Origin: Synechococcus sp. J7-Johnson
Lineage (GTDB): Bacteria; Cyanobacteriota; Cyanobacteriia; PCC-6307; Cyanobiaceae
Direction of reading: 5' to 3'
Length of the DNA: 64,000 bases
Assembly: GCF_024345795.1 (NCBI RefSeq)
Contig: NZ_JAGQBU010000009.1
Coordinates: 41,263 to 105,262 of the forward strand
Shown: positions 46,543 through 55,090 of the stretch, one piece after another
Layout of the letters: each line of letters begins with the position of its first letter
Numbering within the stretch: position 1 is the first letter of the stretch
Translations under genes and position numbers: made by a program
Notes under the pieces: generated by a model
Database searches by the model: none
What the model was told of the DNA's origin: nothing
What the model saw: the letters and a program-made list of their open reading frames with translations, nothing else

Positions 46543-47343
46543 GTGGAGCTCAACGTGATCACAAGCAGAGCCGGTGCAAGGGCTTCGCTCAGCCTGGCCA
46601 TCGGCGCCCTGATGGCGATCACCGTCAGTCCGCTGCTGGCGCAGACCCAGGGCCTGGAGGGAAGTGCCTGGCTGCTGGAGTCGATTCCGGGGCAAAAAGC
46701 GTTGGTGCCCCCAGCTCCGACCCTGCGCCTGGAGAAAGGCCGCATCAGCGGCAGCGACGGTTGCAACCGCTATTCCGCTGCCGTGCTGGTCAGGGACTCC
46801 ATGTTCCGCGTGACCGACCAGGGCCCCTCCACCCAGATGGCTTGTCCCGAAGACCAGATGCGTCAGGCTCAGTCATTCAGGGCGGCACTTTCGGCGACGA
46901 GGGGCTACAGCCTTCGCAACGGCCAGCTGGAGCTGATGGCCTCCAATGGCAAGGCGTTGGCCCGCTTCCGGCCCCAGCCCCAGGAGATCGCCGGCGCCCT
47001 CTGGATCGTCACCGGGCTCAACAACGGCAAGGAGGCAGTCGTCAGCACCCTTGCCGGCACCACGCTCAGCCTGGAACTTCGCCCCAGGGGCCGCCTGGTG
47101 GGAACGGCTGGATGCAACCGCTACACCGCAACGGCCGTGCTCGGCCAAGGAACGATCAAGGTGGGGCCGCCGGCGGCGACCCGCAGGATCTGCGTACGGC
47201 CCGCGGGAGTGATGGAGCAGGAAATCCAGTTTCTGAGCGCCCTTGAATCCGCCAGCCAATGGCAGATCGAAGCGAACCGGCTGGAGCTGCGGCGACCAGA
47301 TGGCGCCATGGCAGTCACCCTGCGCCGCGCCGACGGCAGATGA
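46543..47343 (+). CDS. Secreted protein with two META (HslJ-like) domains
   Basis: Probably 266 aa from GTG 46543; GTG 46555 is also possible. A signal peptide (SLSLAIGALMAITVSPLLAQ) precedes two clearly homologous META domains. Domain 1 has LEGSAWLLESIPGQ and GSDGCNRYSAAV; domain 2 has IAGALWIVTGLNNGKE and GTAGCNRYTATAV. Each GCNRY is the family's hallmark; each domain is followed by a matching helix-strand part (MACPEDQMRQAQSFRAAL; ICVRPAGVMEQEIQFLSAL). META/HslJ proteins are linked to heat shock or antibiotic resistance in E. coli but have no assigned chemistry. Its stop overlaps the start of the aspartic peptidase by 4 bp. Confidence 0.88.
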   Translation: MELNVITSRAGARASLSLAIGALMAITVSPLLAQTQGLEGSAWLLESIPGQKALVPPAPTLRLEKGRISGSDGCNRYSAAVLVRDSMFRVTDQGPSTQMACPEDQMRQAQSFRAALSATRGYSLRNGQLELMASNGKALARFRPQPQEIAGALWIVTGLNNGKEAVVSTLAGTTLSLELRPRGRLVGTAGCNRYTATAVLGQGTIKVGPPAATRRICVRPAGVMEQEIQFLSALESASQWQIEANRLELRRPDGAMAVTLRRADGR

Positions 47344-48365
47344 GCAGACAAGCGGCCGTGCTTGCCCTGGCTCATGGGTTGGCGGTGGCGGGCCTGCAGC
47401 TCGCCGGTCCCGCCCTCAGCTCCACGGCGGCCAGCACGCCAGCCACAACTCCGGCCACCACGACGGCGGCTTTGATCCAGCTGGGGGGTCCGCCCTTGGC
47501 CCCTGGCCAGAGCAGGGGCCAGGTGAGCATCCCCTTGGAGCGGGCCACTGGCGGGGACACCCCCGTGCTCAGCCTGCAGAGCCGCGGTGGCCCGGTGCGG
47601 TTGCTGCTCGATACCGGCGCCTCCACAACTCTTGTGACCCCCGAGCTGGTGCGCCGGCTGGGCCTTGAGAGCCGCGTCGTGGATCCGAAGACCTTCGCGC
47701 TCGCCGGAGCCGGAGAGGCCTGCCCAGACCTGAAGCCCCGGCGGGTGAAGCTGCCCGAACTGGTACTCGCTGCTGCTGGCGAACGGCTCCAGCTCAGCGG
47801 CATGGAGGCGCTGGTGCTGCCGGTGGCGGGACTGCCCCCGGGGGTGGACGGTGTCCTTGGGGCCCCGCAGCTGCGGCAGCAGCCGCTCTGGATTGATCCC
47901 CACGGCCAGCGCTTGAGCCTCGGACCGCTGGCCCTCGCTGACGCCGATCGTTTTCGCCGGGGAGACCAGGCAGGGGCCTCCACCAGCCTGAATCTGGTCT
48001 GGAGGGAAGGGGTGCCGCTGCTGCTTATCAGTTCACCGGCGGGCCTGGCCCTCGCCCTGGCCGACACCGGCGCGGAAGGGCTGTTCATCACGGCGGGCCT
48101 GGCGGCGCGGCTGCGGCCGCTGGCGCCGGCCAGCGCTCTGCGACTCACTGGGTTCTGCGGCGAGCAGAGCGCCCGCCGCCAGGTCGTCTCCGGCCTGGCG
48201 CTGCCCGGGGGCGATCCAGGCCAGGCGGTCGATGCCATCGTCACCGCCAACCCGATCTTCGAGAGCCTGCGGGTGGAGGCGATCGTGGGCCAGGAGCTGT
48301 TGCGCCACCGGGCCCAGCTCTGGCGGCTGGACGCGGTGCCTGCGACCCTGCGCCTCTGGCCCTAG
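47340..48365 (+). CDS. Secreted two-lobed retropepsin-like aspartic peptidase
   Basis: 341 aa from ATG 47340 (ATGA overlap with the META gene). A hydrophobic N-terminal segment (VLALAHGLAVAGLQLAG) suggests export. Two aspartic-peptidase halves follow. Lobe 1: LLLDTGASTTLV (Asp 91-Thr-Gly-Ala) with the hydrophobic-hydrophobic-Gly VLG at 172-174 in GVDGVLGAPQL. Lobe 2: LALADTGAEGLFI (Asp 242) with IVG at 315-317 in VEAIVGQELL. Both have the closing strand (PLWIDPHGQRLSL; AQLWRLDAVPATLRL). Retropepsin-like bacterial proteins normally carry one such half and dimerise; here the pair is in one chain. Target unknown; it is followed 10 bp on by a large CPBP protease gene. Confidence 0.82.
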   Translation: MSRQAAVLALAHGLAVAGLQLAGPALSSTAASTPATTPATTTAALIQLGGPPLAPGQSRGQVSIPLERATGGDTPVLSLQSRGGPVRLLLDTGASTTLVTPELVRRLGLESRVVDPKTFALAGAGEACPDLKPRRVKLPELVLAAAGERLQLSGMEALVLPVAGLPPGVDGVLGAPQLRQQPLWIDPHGQRLSLGPLALADADRFRRGDQAGASTSLNLVWREGVPLLLISSPAGLALALADTGAEGLFITAGLAARLRPLAPASALRLTGFCGEQSARRQVVSGLALPGGDPGQAVDAIVTANPIFESLRVEAIVGQELLRHRAQLWRLDAVPATLRLWP

Positions 48366-48375
48366 AGCAGTGCCG

Positions 48376-50859
48376 ATGCCGCCAGGAATTCCAATCGCCG
48401 CCCGCCTGTCGCCACAACGGCGGTCTGGTGCATGGCCCCGGCCACTGCGGGCTCTCCTGCTCCTGCTGGCCCTGGCCGTGTCGCTCCTGCTGGCTCCGGT
48501 GCAGGCGAGCGAGCCGGCCCCCACCAGCAGCTATGTCCTGGCCCAGGCCGCGCCCTTCAACCGGCCCAGCCACTACCCGCTCAGCCAGCGCCCTGATCCG
48601 CAGCTGTACCGTCCCCATGCCGACTGGATCGGGCGCCTGATCCTGCCCGGCGCGGCAGAGAACAGCCAGGAGCCCGGCGACTGGGTCTGGGTCGAAATCG
48701 AGCATGCTCCGCCGGCCTCGGCCGGGCTGGTGGGACAGGTGCTGCGCCTGGGCTGGGCGGAGCGTCCGGCCTTGCGGGAGCTGGTGGAGCGTGTGAGCAC
48801 CGATGTGCGCTTCGCTCCGGCGGCGCAGGAGATCGAGTCCCAGGGCAATCTGCTGCCGCGGCGCCTGGATGGGCGCCGGCGGGTGGGGCCTTTGCAGTCG
48901 TTGGCAGGAGCACGCCCCAACGACGATCTGATCGTGCAGCTGGAGGAGGTGGAACTGGAGCCGGGAGCAGAAGGATCCACCCGGCTGACCATCGGACGGC
49001 CACCGCTGCAGATCAGCGGCCGCTATGTGGGCCTGGTGCGAATCCTCGGCCCTGTCGCCGGGGATCCTGAGCGCTTGCGGGTGCGCCACTGGAACCCAGG
49101 CCGGAACGACTTCAGCGGACCCCAGGAGGTGGTGCGTGTGCCCCAGCAGCCGCGGGACCGCTATGGCCGCTGGATCTCCACTCCCCGGGGACTCAGCTCC
49201 AATCCCGTGGGTGACAAGGGGTGGTACCTCTATGGCGCTCCCGACGCCGAGGGGCTGTTCACCGTGCAGGCGATCAAGCCGAGGGCCCTGCATCTGCTCC
49301 AACCCGATGCCGTGCTGCCCGCGGCTCACCAGGGGATCCCCTACATCCTGCGCGGCAACTGGGCCGATACCCCCCGGCAACGGGGCCGGATCAAGCGTGT
49401 GCTGCTCGAGCACTCAGGGGCTAATGGCAACAGCCCTGTGGGGCCGGTGGGCGAGCGGTGGCGGGAGGGAGATCGAGCCCTGCTGATCCACAGCTTCGGT
49501 GGCATCGGCGGGCCGGGGGGTGAGCAGGTCAGCGGCGCCACCGTGACTGGCCATTTCGCCTTCGGGGAAGCGCGTGTGGTGAGCGATGCCATCACCGGCG
49601 AGCCGCGCTTCGATCTGCGCTACCACCAGATCTATGCCAACAACCCCAATGGCATCGTCTCGGGAACCCAGGACTGGACCGCCTTCAGCGGAGATCTGCA
49701 ACGGGGCTGGCTGGGCTCCAGGCCCATCTCTGATGTGCTGATCAAACTGCAGCCCTTCGACGACCTGACAGTGGATGGGCAACGGCTCTCGCTGCTGCGG
49801 GAGCTGGAGATCCAGGCGGAGGTGCTGATGGCCCGCTACCGCAGTGGCGATGGCAGCGGCGTCTCCACGGTGACCCCGTCCACATCCTGCGTGCAGGATT
49901 CGAGCCAGGCGCTTTTCATCGCCATCGATCGCCTGCGCCGCCGGGCAGGGGACGAACCGAGGCTGCGAGGTTGGCTCAGGGACCACCCTCAGGAAAAATC
50001 CAGCCAGGCCTTCCGTCAACTGGCGAGACTCACCTCCTCCCTCGACGAGCTTCTGACCCCCTTCGGCACGGCACGGTCCGACTGGCGCCACAACGCGTCA
50101 GTGGCGGCCGGTGATGCGTTCGCGCGAGGCGAAACGGGGCTCGACGCTCTGATGAGCTGGCGCTCGATGCTTCCCCGCCGCGCCCACGACGACATGGCCC
50201 GGGTATTCCTGCAGCATGGCGCCAGCCTCTGGTTCCTGCGCAGCAACCAGCTGGCGGGAGGCGACACCTCAATCGAGCCGCTGGCACCGACCCTGCTGCT
50301 GGGTCAGATCCCGATTCTCTCCACCCTGCTGCGGCGTTTCAGCGATGCCCTGTTCGCGCCCCTGGGCCCAGCCGCCCTTGGCCGTGCTCTGACGATCCTG
50401 GTGGCCTATGCGGCGCTTGCCCTGCCTCTTGGCTGGCGGTCAGGTTTTCTGAGCCCCTGGAGGCTGGAGGCGATCGGTCCGGCGCTGCGGGCCATTCCGG
50501 CTCTGCTGCTGATGCCGGCCCTGGGGGAGGAGTTGATCTTCCGCGTGGCCCTGCTGCCCCATCCGCTTGAAGGTGAATCACTTGCCAGTGCTGCAGCCTG
50601 GGGAGCTCTGAGCCTGGGTCTGTTCGTGCTGTATCACCCTGTGGCGGCGCGCTGGTGGTATCCGCCGGGGCGAGGCGTGTTCCGCGACGGGCGCTTCCTG
50701 GCGCAGTGCGCCCTGCTGGGGGGCGCCTGCGTGCTGATCTATGGGGTAACGGGTTCCCTCTGGCCGCCGGTGCTGCTGCATGGGCTGGCTGTAACGCTTT
50801 GGCTCTGGGGCCTGGGGGGCAGGGCGAGGATGCAGGAACAGCCGCAGCCATCGCTATGA
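48376..50859 (+). CDS. Long CPBP-type intramembrane protease with large extracytoplasmic region
   Basis: 827 aa from ATG 48376 (or GTG 48370). A signal anchor (RALLLLLALAVSLLLAPVQA) leads into ~590 residues of mostly beta-rich, non-membranous sequence of unknown fold, with the conserved-looking SCVQDSSQALFIAIDRLRRR near residue 560. The C-terminal ~190 residues carry several TM helices and the CPBP motifs: EELIFRVALL (Glu-Glu-x3-Arg), FVLYHPVAARWW (His) and LLHGLAVTLWLW (His). CPBP proteases include Rce1 and bacterial bacteriocin-immunity proteins. The N-terminal part is not recognised as any named domain. The stop overlaps the next gene by 4 bp. Confidence 0.84.
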   Translation: MPPGIPIAARLSPQRRSGAWPRPLRALLLLLALAVSLLLAPVQASEPAPTSSYVLAQAAPFNRPSHYPLSQRPDPQLYRPHADWIGRLILPGAAENSQEPGDWVWVEIEHAPPASAGLVGQVLRLGWAERPALRELVERVSTDVRFAPAAQEIESQGNLLPRRLDGRRRVGPLQSLAGARPNDDLIVQLEEVELEPGAEGSTRLTIGRPPLQISGRYVGLVRILGPVAGDPERLRVRHWNPGRNDFSGPQEVVRVPQQPRDRYGRWISTPRGLSSNPVGDKGWYLYGAPDAEGLFTVQAIKPRALHLLQPDAVLPAAHQGIPYILRGNWADTPRQRGRIKRVLLEHSGANGNSPVGPVGERWREGDRALLIHSFGGIGGPGGEQVSGATVTGHFAFGEARVVSDAITGEPRFDLRYHQIYANNPNGIVSGTQDWTAFSGDLQRGWLGSRPISDVLIKLQPFDDLTVDGQRLSLLRELEIQAEVLMARYRSGDGSGVSTVTPSTSCVQDSSQALFIAIDRLRRRAGDEPRLRGWLRDHPQEKSSQAFRQLARLTSSLDELLTPFGTARSDWRHNASVAAGDAFARGETGLDALMSWRSMLPRRAHDDMARVFLQHGASLWFLRSNQLAGGDTSIEPLAPTLLLGQIPILSTLLRRFSDALFAPLGPAALGRALTILVAYAALALPLGWRSGFLSPWRLEAIGPALRAIPALLLMPALGEELIFRVALLPHPLEGESLASAAAWGALSLGLFVLYHPVAARWWYPPGRGVFRDGRFLAQCALLGGACVLIYGVTGSLWPPVLLHGLAVTLWLWGLGGRARMQEQPQPSL

Positions 50860-51230
50860 CTCTCGATCGCTTCAAGCAGGCCCTCGCGGCCCTGATGGAG
50901 AAGGCACCGGCCGATCCTCTGGAGCGTGATGAGTTCTTCGAGGTCACCCCCCTGCCTGCAGAGGACGGACCGTTCGAGGTGGTGGTGGTGGATGAGGAAG
51001 CGGCGATCTTCGCAGTGCTCTACCTCGATCGGCTCTTTGCCGATGAAGAGAGCGAAGGGCAGCAGGAAGTGGCAGCTTTGGTCCCCGACTACCTCAAATC
51101 ACGGTTCCAGTTAGACGAGGGGGAATGGACCTCCACAGCCCCCTTCGATCTGGGCTGGAGAAGTAGAGACTTTCTCTGGTTCCAGGAGTTCACCTTGCCC
51201 GGCCTCACCCCAGACTGCCGCTACGACTGA
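50856..51230 (+). CDS. Small acidic conserved hypothetical protein
   Basis: A 124-aa soluble protein from ATG 50856, overlapping the CPBP gene stop (ATGA). It begins MTLDRFKQALAALMEKAPAD, is very acidic (FFEVTPLPAEDGPFEVVVVD, RLFADEESEGQQEV) and ends FLWFQEFTLPGLTPDCRYD. No recognisable domain. Translational coupling with the intramembrane protease suggests a cytoplasmic partner or regulator, but nothing in the sequence proves this. The convergent prohibitin-like gene ends 3 bp away. Confidence 0.78.
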   Translation: MTLDRFKQALAALMEKAPADPLERDEFFEVTPLPAEDGPFEVVVVDEEAAIFAVLYLDRLFADEESEGQQEVAALVPDYLKSRFQLDEGEWTSTAPFDLGWRSRDFLWFQEFTLPGLTPDCRYD

Positions 51231-51233
51231 GCA

Positions 51234-52037
51234 TCAACGGCGGCCGTTCACGATCACCGGAGTGCCACCGCCCGCTGTGCCGGGCAGGGCCGGGACAACC
51301 GAGGTCTGCCCGTCCCACTTGTCGAGGAACAGCTTGTAGAGCACTTGGTCATCGAGGCTCGAGTTGAGGATCTCGTAGCGCTTGGCCTCCTGCTCGGCGA
51401 TCTTCACTTCCGTCTGGGCACGCAGCAGCCGTTGATCGGCGATCTGCTTCTGCTCGATCGCGGCACGGTATTCTTCGGCGATCTGCAGTCCGGTGAGATC
51501 AAGTCCCTGAACCTGCACATAGTCGAACTTGATCAGTTCCTGAGCCACCTTGTCTTGCACCAGCTCCGAAATACTGTTCCACTCGGTGGCGATTGTCACC
51601 AGTTCATATTGGGAGAACACTGACTTGAGTGCCTTCAGCAATGATGGCTGAATGATGCGCGGATAAATCTGCTGGTTGTCGGTGGCGATCGTTTCGTAGA
51701 TCCGTCCTGCTTCCTTCGGTTTGATCGCGTACTTCACCGTGGCGGTGGCCTCGATCACCTGCAGATCCTTGGTGAGGGTGGAGAACTGCTCCGGACGCAC
51801 CTGAGTGCGCACATCGAAAAAGGATGTGGCCTGAATCAGCGGCACCTTGACGTTGGGTCCTGGGCTGCGCTGTCCCCCCGTGACGCGTCCCAGGGTGGTC
51901 ACGACAGCCACGTTGCCGGCTGGGACGATGAAGATGGTCTGAGTGAGCAGGATCAGCAGCGCCACCGCCGCGGCCGCGATCAGCTGAAAACCGGTTCCTG
52001 GTCCATCGCCACCGGCCGGCCGCATCGAGCTCTGCAT
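51234..52037 (-). CDS. Prohibitin/SPFH (Band 7) family membrane protein
   Basis: A TM segment (FQLIAAAAVALLILLTQTIFIV) is followed by the SPFH domain: PAGNVAVVTTLGRVTG, PNVKVPLIQATSFFDVRTQV, IEATATVKYAIKPKEAGRIYE, then a C-terminal coiled coil (IEQKQIADQRLLRAQTEVKIAEQE). This is the cyanobacterial Phb1-like membrane scaffold, associated with complexes such as FtsH proteases in the thylakoid or plasma membrane. Start candidates are ATG 52037 (MQSSMRPAGG, 267 aa) and ATG 52073 (MALGFRPQ, 279 aa). The stop lies 3 bp from that of the small acidic protein gene on the other strand. Confidence 0.92.
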   Translation of the reverse strand: MQSSMRPAGGDGPGTGFQLIAAAAVALLILLTQTIFIVPAGNVAVVTTLGRVTGGQRSPGPNVKVPLIQATSFFDVRTQVRPEQFSTLTKDLQVIEATATVKYAIKPKEAGRIYETIATDNQQIYPRIIQPSLLKALKSVFSQYELVTIATEWNSISELVQDKVAQELIKFDYVQVQGLDLTGLQIAEEYRAAIEQKQIADQRLLRAQTEVKIAEQEAKRYEILNSSLDDQVLYKLFLDKWDGQTSVVPALPGTAGGGTPVIVNGRR

Positions 52038-52163
52038 CAAGAAAGGGATCTGGGGCCTGAACCCTAGGGCCATGACCACGGCCAGCGCAGAACAGTGAGA
52101 GCCGGACGACGAGCGCTGACGTTTGCCAGTCTTCTGCTGTGATCGATCTCCTGGAGTAACCCG

Positions 52164-52643
52164 ATGGCAGTTCTGCCCATGCAACCTCTGCAGCTGATGG
52201 ATCACCCTGAAGGCGGCCGTTTCCTAGAGGTGTTCCGTTCAAAGCGCCGTGTGATCACAACAACCAGTGAGAACCGCTGCGCACTCACCCACATCTATTT
52301 CCAGTTGAGGCCAGGTGAGTGCAGCCTGTTTCACCGGGTGGGCTCCGATGAGGTATGGAATCTCTATCAGGGCCAAGGCCTCCGGCTCTACAGCTGGGAT
52401 GGCACGAGTGATTCCCCCAGCTGCCTGACGCTCTCAGCTGAGGCCAACTCCTGGTGTCAGGTGATTCCGGCCGGTATGTGGCAGGCCGCTGAACCGATCA
52501 GCGAGACTGTCCTTGTGGGCTGCACGGTGGCTCCCGGCTTCGAATTCACTGATTTTCAGCTTCTGCAACCCGACTGCGCTCAGGCCCAGGCACTCATTGG
52601 CCGGGATCCAGCCATGGCCAGGTTTCTTGAGCGCCAGCCATAA
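52164..52643 (+). CDS. Cupin_5 (DUF985) family protein
   Basis: A 159-aa cupin: LQLMDHPEGGRFLEVFRS, ALTHIYFQLRPGECSLFHRV (His), SDEVWNLYQGQGLRLYSW, CQVIPAGMWQAAEP and LVGCTVAPGFEFTDFQL. This is the DUF985 layout, with the central FHR-x3-DE metal-binding pair. Family members bind metals and small acids; one yeast homologue was reported as an uronate or sugar-binding protein, so function is open. It is divergent from the prohibitin-like gene. The 90 bp after it hold no clear gene. Confidence 0.9.
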   Translation: MAVLPMQPLQLMDHPEGGRFLEVFRSKRRVITTTSENRCALTHIYFQLRPGECSLFHRVGSDEVWNLYQGQGLRLYSWDGTSDSPSCLTLSAEANSWCQVIPAGMWQAAEPISETVLVGCTVAPGFEFTDFQLLQPDCAQAQALIGRDPAMARFLERQP

Positions 52644-52733
52644 AAGAACAGGACCGCGCACTGGCCATCGATCTGATCGCCAGTTCCCCGCACGCCCTCC
52701 AGCTGAAGACCCTCAAGTTGCCGCAGCCTTCAC

Positions 52734-52949
52734 TCAGCCGAGGTACCAGGCCAGCACTGCACCCAGTTGGCCGACGATGCCCTTGCCGGTAAGCAATTCG
52801 CCGATGATGGCGGCACTGAAGCCCAGCATTGCCACCCGGCCATTGAGGAGCTCCACCCCTGCCAGGGCTGTGGTGTTCCAGGGCCGGCTGGTGGTGAGGC
52901 CTTCGCCGAATTTCTCCACCGGCTCGTAGCGGAAGTCGTTGCTGCTCAT
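52734..52949 (-). CDS. hli: High-light-inducible protein (Hli, LHC-like)
   Basis: A 71-aa thylakoid protein with one TM helix carrying the chlorophyll-binding motif: ELLNGRVAMLGFSAAIIGEL, then TGKGIVGQLG. The Glu, Asn and Arg (E-x2-N-G-R) are the pigment ligands and dimer salt-bridge residues. The N-terminal soluble part is SSNDFRYEPVEKFGEGLTT. Hli proteins protect photosystem II assembly and chlorophyll recycling under light stress. ATG 52949 (MSSNDF) is preferred over one 14 codons upstream. Confidence 0.95.
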   Translation of the reverse strand: MSSNDFRYEPVEKFGEGLTTSRPWNTTALAGVELLNGRVAMLGFSAAIIGELLTGKGIVGQLGAVLAWYLG

Positions 52950-53070
52950 CGTTGGGGCCTCATCGGTTGCTTCCTGAAGGTGGGAGTTCACGCCAGGGTT
53001 GCGGTCCGGGGCAGCCTATGGGGTCTGGCTCAGAAAGCGCCGGCCCCGGCAGCATGGTCTGACAGTGGCA

Positions 53071-54144
53071 ATGACAACCATGGCCCCATCCCTTACCCGA
53101 CGTCAGGTTCTCGGCCTGGGGGGGCTGGCCCTGGGGGGTGCTGCCTTCAGCACCTGGCGGCAGGCGCAGGCAGCCCCATTGGCGGCGGCGGGCGCCGCTG
53201 GCCTTGGCTTGCCCCCCCGTGGCGACAGGCGGCTGGTGCTGATCAGTGATCTCAATGCCAGCTATGGCTCCACCAGCTACATCCCCGAGGTGGGCCAGGG
53301 CATCACCCTGATCCCCTCCCTGCGCCCGGATCTGGTGATGTGCGCCGGCGACATGGTGGCCGGCCAGAAGGCGAGTCTCGGCACCACCCAGCTGCAGGCG
53401 ATGTGGGCCGGTTTCGATCGCCAGGTGCTCAGGCCCCTGCGCCGGGCAGGCCTGCCCTTCGTGCCGGCGATGGGCAACCACGATGCTTCCAGCAGCCTGG
53501 TGGGCGGCCGCTATGCCTTCGAGCGGGAGCGGCAGGAGGCCAGCCGCTACTGGCGCCGCCAGCAGGGTGACCTCGGCCTGACCTTTGCCGACGCCTCAGG
53601 CTTTCCTTTCTTCTATTCAGTTCTCCAGGGCGGGCTGTTCCTGCTGGTGCTCGACGCCTCCTCCGCCCAGATACATGCCGAGCAACTGCGCTGGGCGGAG
53701 CGGAGCCTGAAGAGCGCAGGGGCCCGTAGGGCCAGGAGGCGTCTGGTGATGGGGCACCTGCCCCTGCTGGGGGTTTCCCAGGGACGGGACACAGCCGGCA
53801 ACGTGCTGGCCCAGAGCCTGGAGCTGCGCCAGCTGCTGGAGCGCGCCGATGTGGAGGCCTACATCAGCGGTCATCAGCACGCCTACTACCCCGGCAGGCT
53901 TGGCCAGCTCGACCTGATCCAGCTCGGTGCCCTCGGCAGCGGTCCCCGCAGGCTGCTGGGTCAGAGCGGGGCGCCGTTCCAGACCCTGACCGTGCTCGAT
54001 TACGACTGGAGCAATGGCCTGCGCCGGGACAGCACCGTCAACATGCGCACGCGGCAGCTGCTGGATCCAGGGCAGTTGCCGCCACGCCTGAGCGACAGCC
54101 GCGGGCGCACCCAGATGCGGCGCTCCACCTCTACAGGAGGTTGA
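53071..54144 (+). CDS. Tat-exported metallophosphoesterase
   Basis: 357 aa from ATG 53071. The N terminus is a twin-arginine signal: SLTRRQVLGLGGLALGG, then AFSTWRQAQA. The calcineurin-like domain has LVLISDLNASYGS (Asp), MCAGDMVAGQ (Gly-Asp), AMGNHDASSS (Gly-Asn-His-Asp), VMGHLPLLGV (His) and ISGHQHAYYPG (Gly-His-x-His). ISDLNASYGS, with Asn in place of the usual His after the first Asp, marks a subgroup. The product should act folded, in the periplasm, perhaps in phosphate scavenging. Its 3' end overlaps the convergent oxygenase gene by 14 bp. Confidence 0.9.
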   Translation: MTTMAPSLTRRQVLGLGGLALGGAAFSTWRQAQAAPLAAAGAAGLGLPPRGDRRLVLISDLNASYGSTSYIPEVGQGITLIPSLRPDLVMCAGDMVAGQKASLGTTQLQAMWAGFDRQVLRPLRRAGLPFVPAMGNHDASSSLVGGRYAFERERQEASRYWRRQQGDLGLTFADASGFPFFYSVLQGGLFLLVLDASSAQIHAEQLRWAERSLKSAGARRARRRLVMGHLPLLGVSQGRDTAGNVLAQSLELRQLLERADVEAYISGHQHAYYPGRLGQLDLIQLGALGSGPRRLLGQSGAPFQTLTVLDYDWSNGLRRDSTVNMRTRQLLDPGQLPPRLSDSRGRTQMRRSTSTGG

Positions 54145-55081
54145 TGCGGTACAGCACCTCTTCGAGTGCATCGGCGGCAAGCACTCCAGCCTGGCGCTGG
54201 GGATTGTCGGGGGTGCAGCAACTGGCCAGGGGCGCCAGCAGGGTGGAGGGCCGGGCGTGGCAGAACTGCACAACGCTGAGCCGCTCCTGATTCGGATCGG
54301 GCGGCGCCACCACCCGGTGCAGGCCGGCGGGGATGAGGCCATTGCTGAGCCGCTCCAGCATCAGGCCACTGTTGATGATCACCTGCCCCTCGGGCGGCAG
54401 GGCCGGCACCCAGCTGCCGGCCACCTCCACTTCCAGGCCTGCACCGCTGGCCCGGGGCAGGGCGGTGATCAGGTTGATGTCGCCGTGGGCAGCGGCCCAG
54501 AGGTGACCTGGACCGGGGGCGGCCGCCATGGGCGGGTAGCGAATGGCACGGCTGAGGGTTGGTGCCTCGCTGACCATCTCCTCGAACAAGCACTCGGCCG
54601 CGCCCAGGCCCAGGGCGATCACCCGCAGGACGCGCCGCTGCAGATCGGCGAGCGCCCCGTGGAAGCGCAACAGCACCTCAGTGATGCCGGGCACCACCGC
54701 TTCGGGCAGCAAAGGCTCTGGGTAGAGCAGCGGATAGCGGCGGCGCAGGGGGTGGGCGGCCGGGATCGGCGCCGACCAGTTGAGCATCTCCTTCCAGTCG
54801 GCCCGCTCGCTGCCGGCAGCGGTTTCCACCAGCAGGCCGGTGTAGCCCGTCTGACCGGAGGCCCCGGCTGCTGTGAAGCGACCCTTGCTGGCCCCATCGA
54901 GGGCGAAGAAGCGGGCCAGCATGCCGTAAGCGGTGTCGAGCAGATCGGCGGAGAGATCGCTGCTGGTGTACACGAAGCCGGTGGCCAGGCTGCGTCTCAC
55001 CCCATCGATCACCGCCTGCCGGCTTCTGTCATCTCCGCGCTCGAAGGCCAGCAGGTCGACATCGAGGATGGCAGGGTCCAT
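54131..55081 (-). CDS. Isopenicillin N synthase-like 2-oxoglutarate/Fe(II) oxygenase
   Basis: 316-aa cytoplasmic oxygenase. The N-terminal DIOX_N-type half (ILDVDLLAF; TGFVYTSSDLSADLLDTAY; KGRFTAAGASGQTGYTGL) leads to the jelly-roll with iron ligands His-x-Asp in AHGDINLITAL and His in LHRVVAPPD, and the 2-oxoglutarate anchor Arg-x-Ser in RLSVVQF. Substrates in cyanobacteria are mostly unknown. The stop overlaps that of the phosphoesterase gene on the other strand. On the upstream side, the MidA-like gene ends 9 bp away on the same strand, so the two may be co-transcribed. Confidence 0.92.
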   Translation of the reverse strand: MDPAILDVDLLAFERGDDRSRQAVIDGVRRSLATGFVYTSSDLSADLLDTAYGMLARFFALDGASKGRFTAAGASGQTGYTGLLVETAAGSERADWKEMLNWSAPIPAAHPLRRRYPLLYPEPLLPEAVVPGITEVLLRFHGALADLQRRVLRVIALGLGAAECLFEEMVSEAPTLSRAIRYPPMAAAPGPGHLWAAAHGDINLITALPRASGAGLEVEVAGSWVPALPPEGQVIINSGLMLERLSNGLIPAGLHRVVAPPDPNQERLSVVQFCHARPSTLLAPLASCCTPDNPQRQAGVLAADALEEVLYRINLL

Positions 55082-55090
55082 CAGGGCAAG

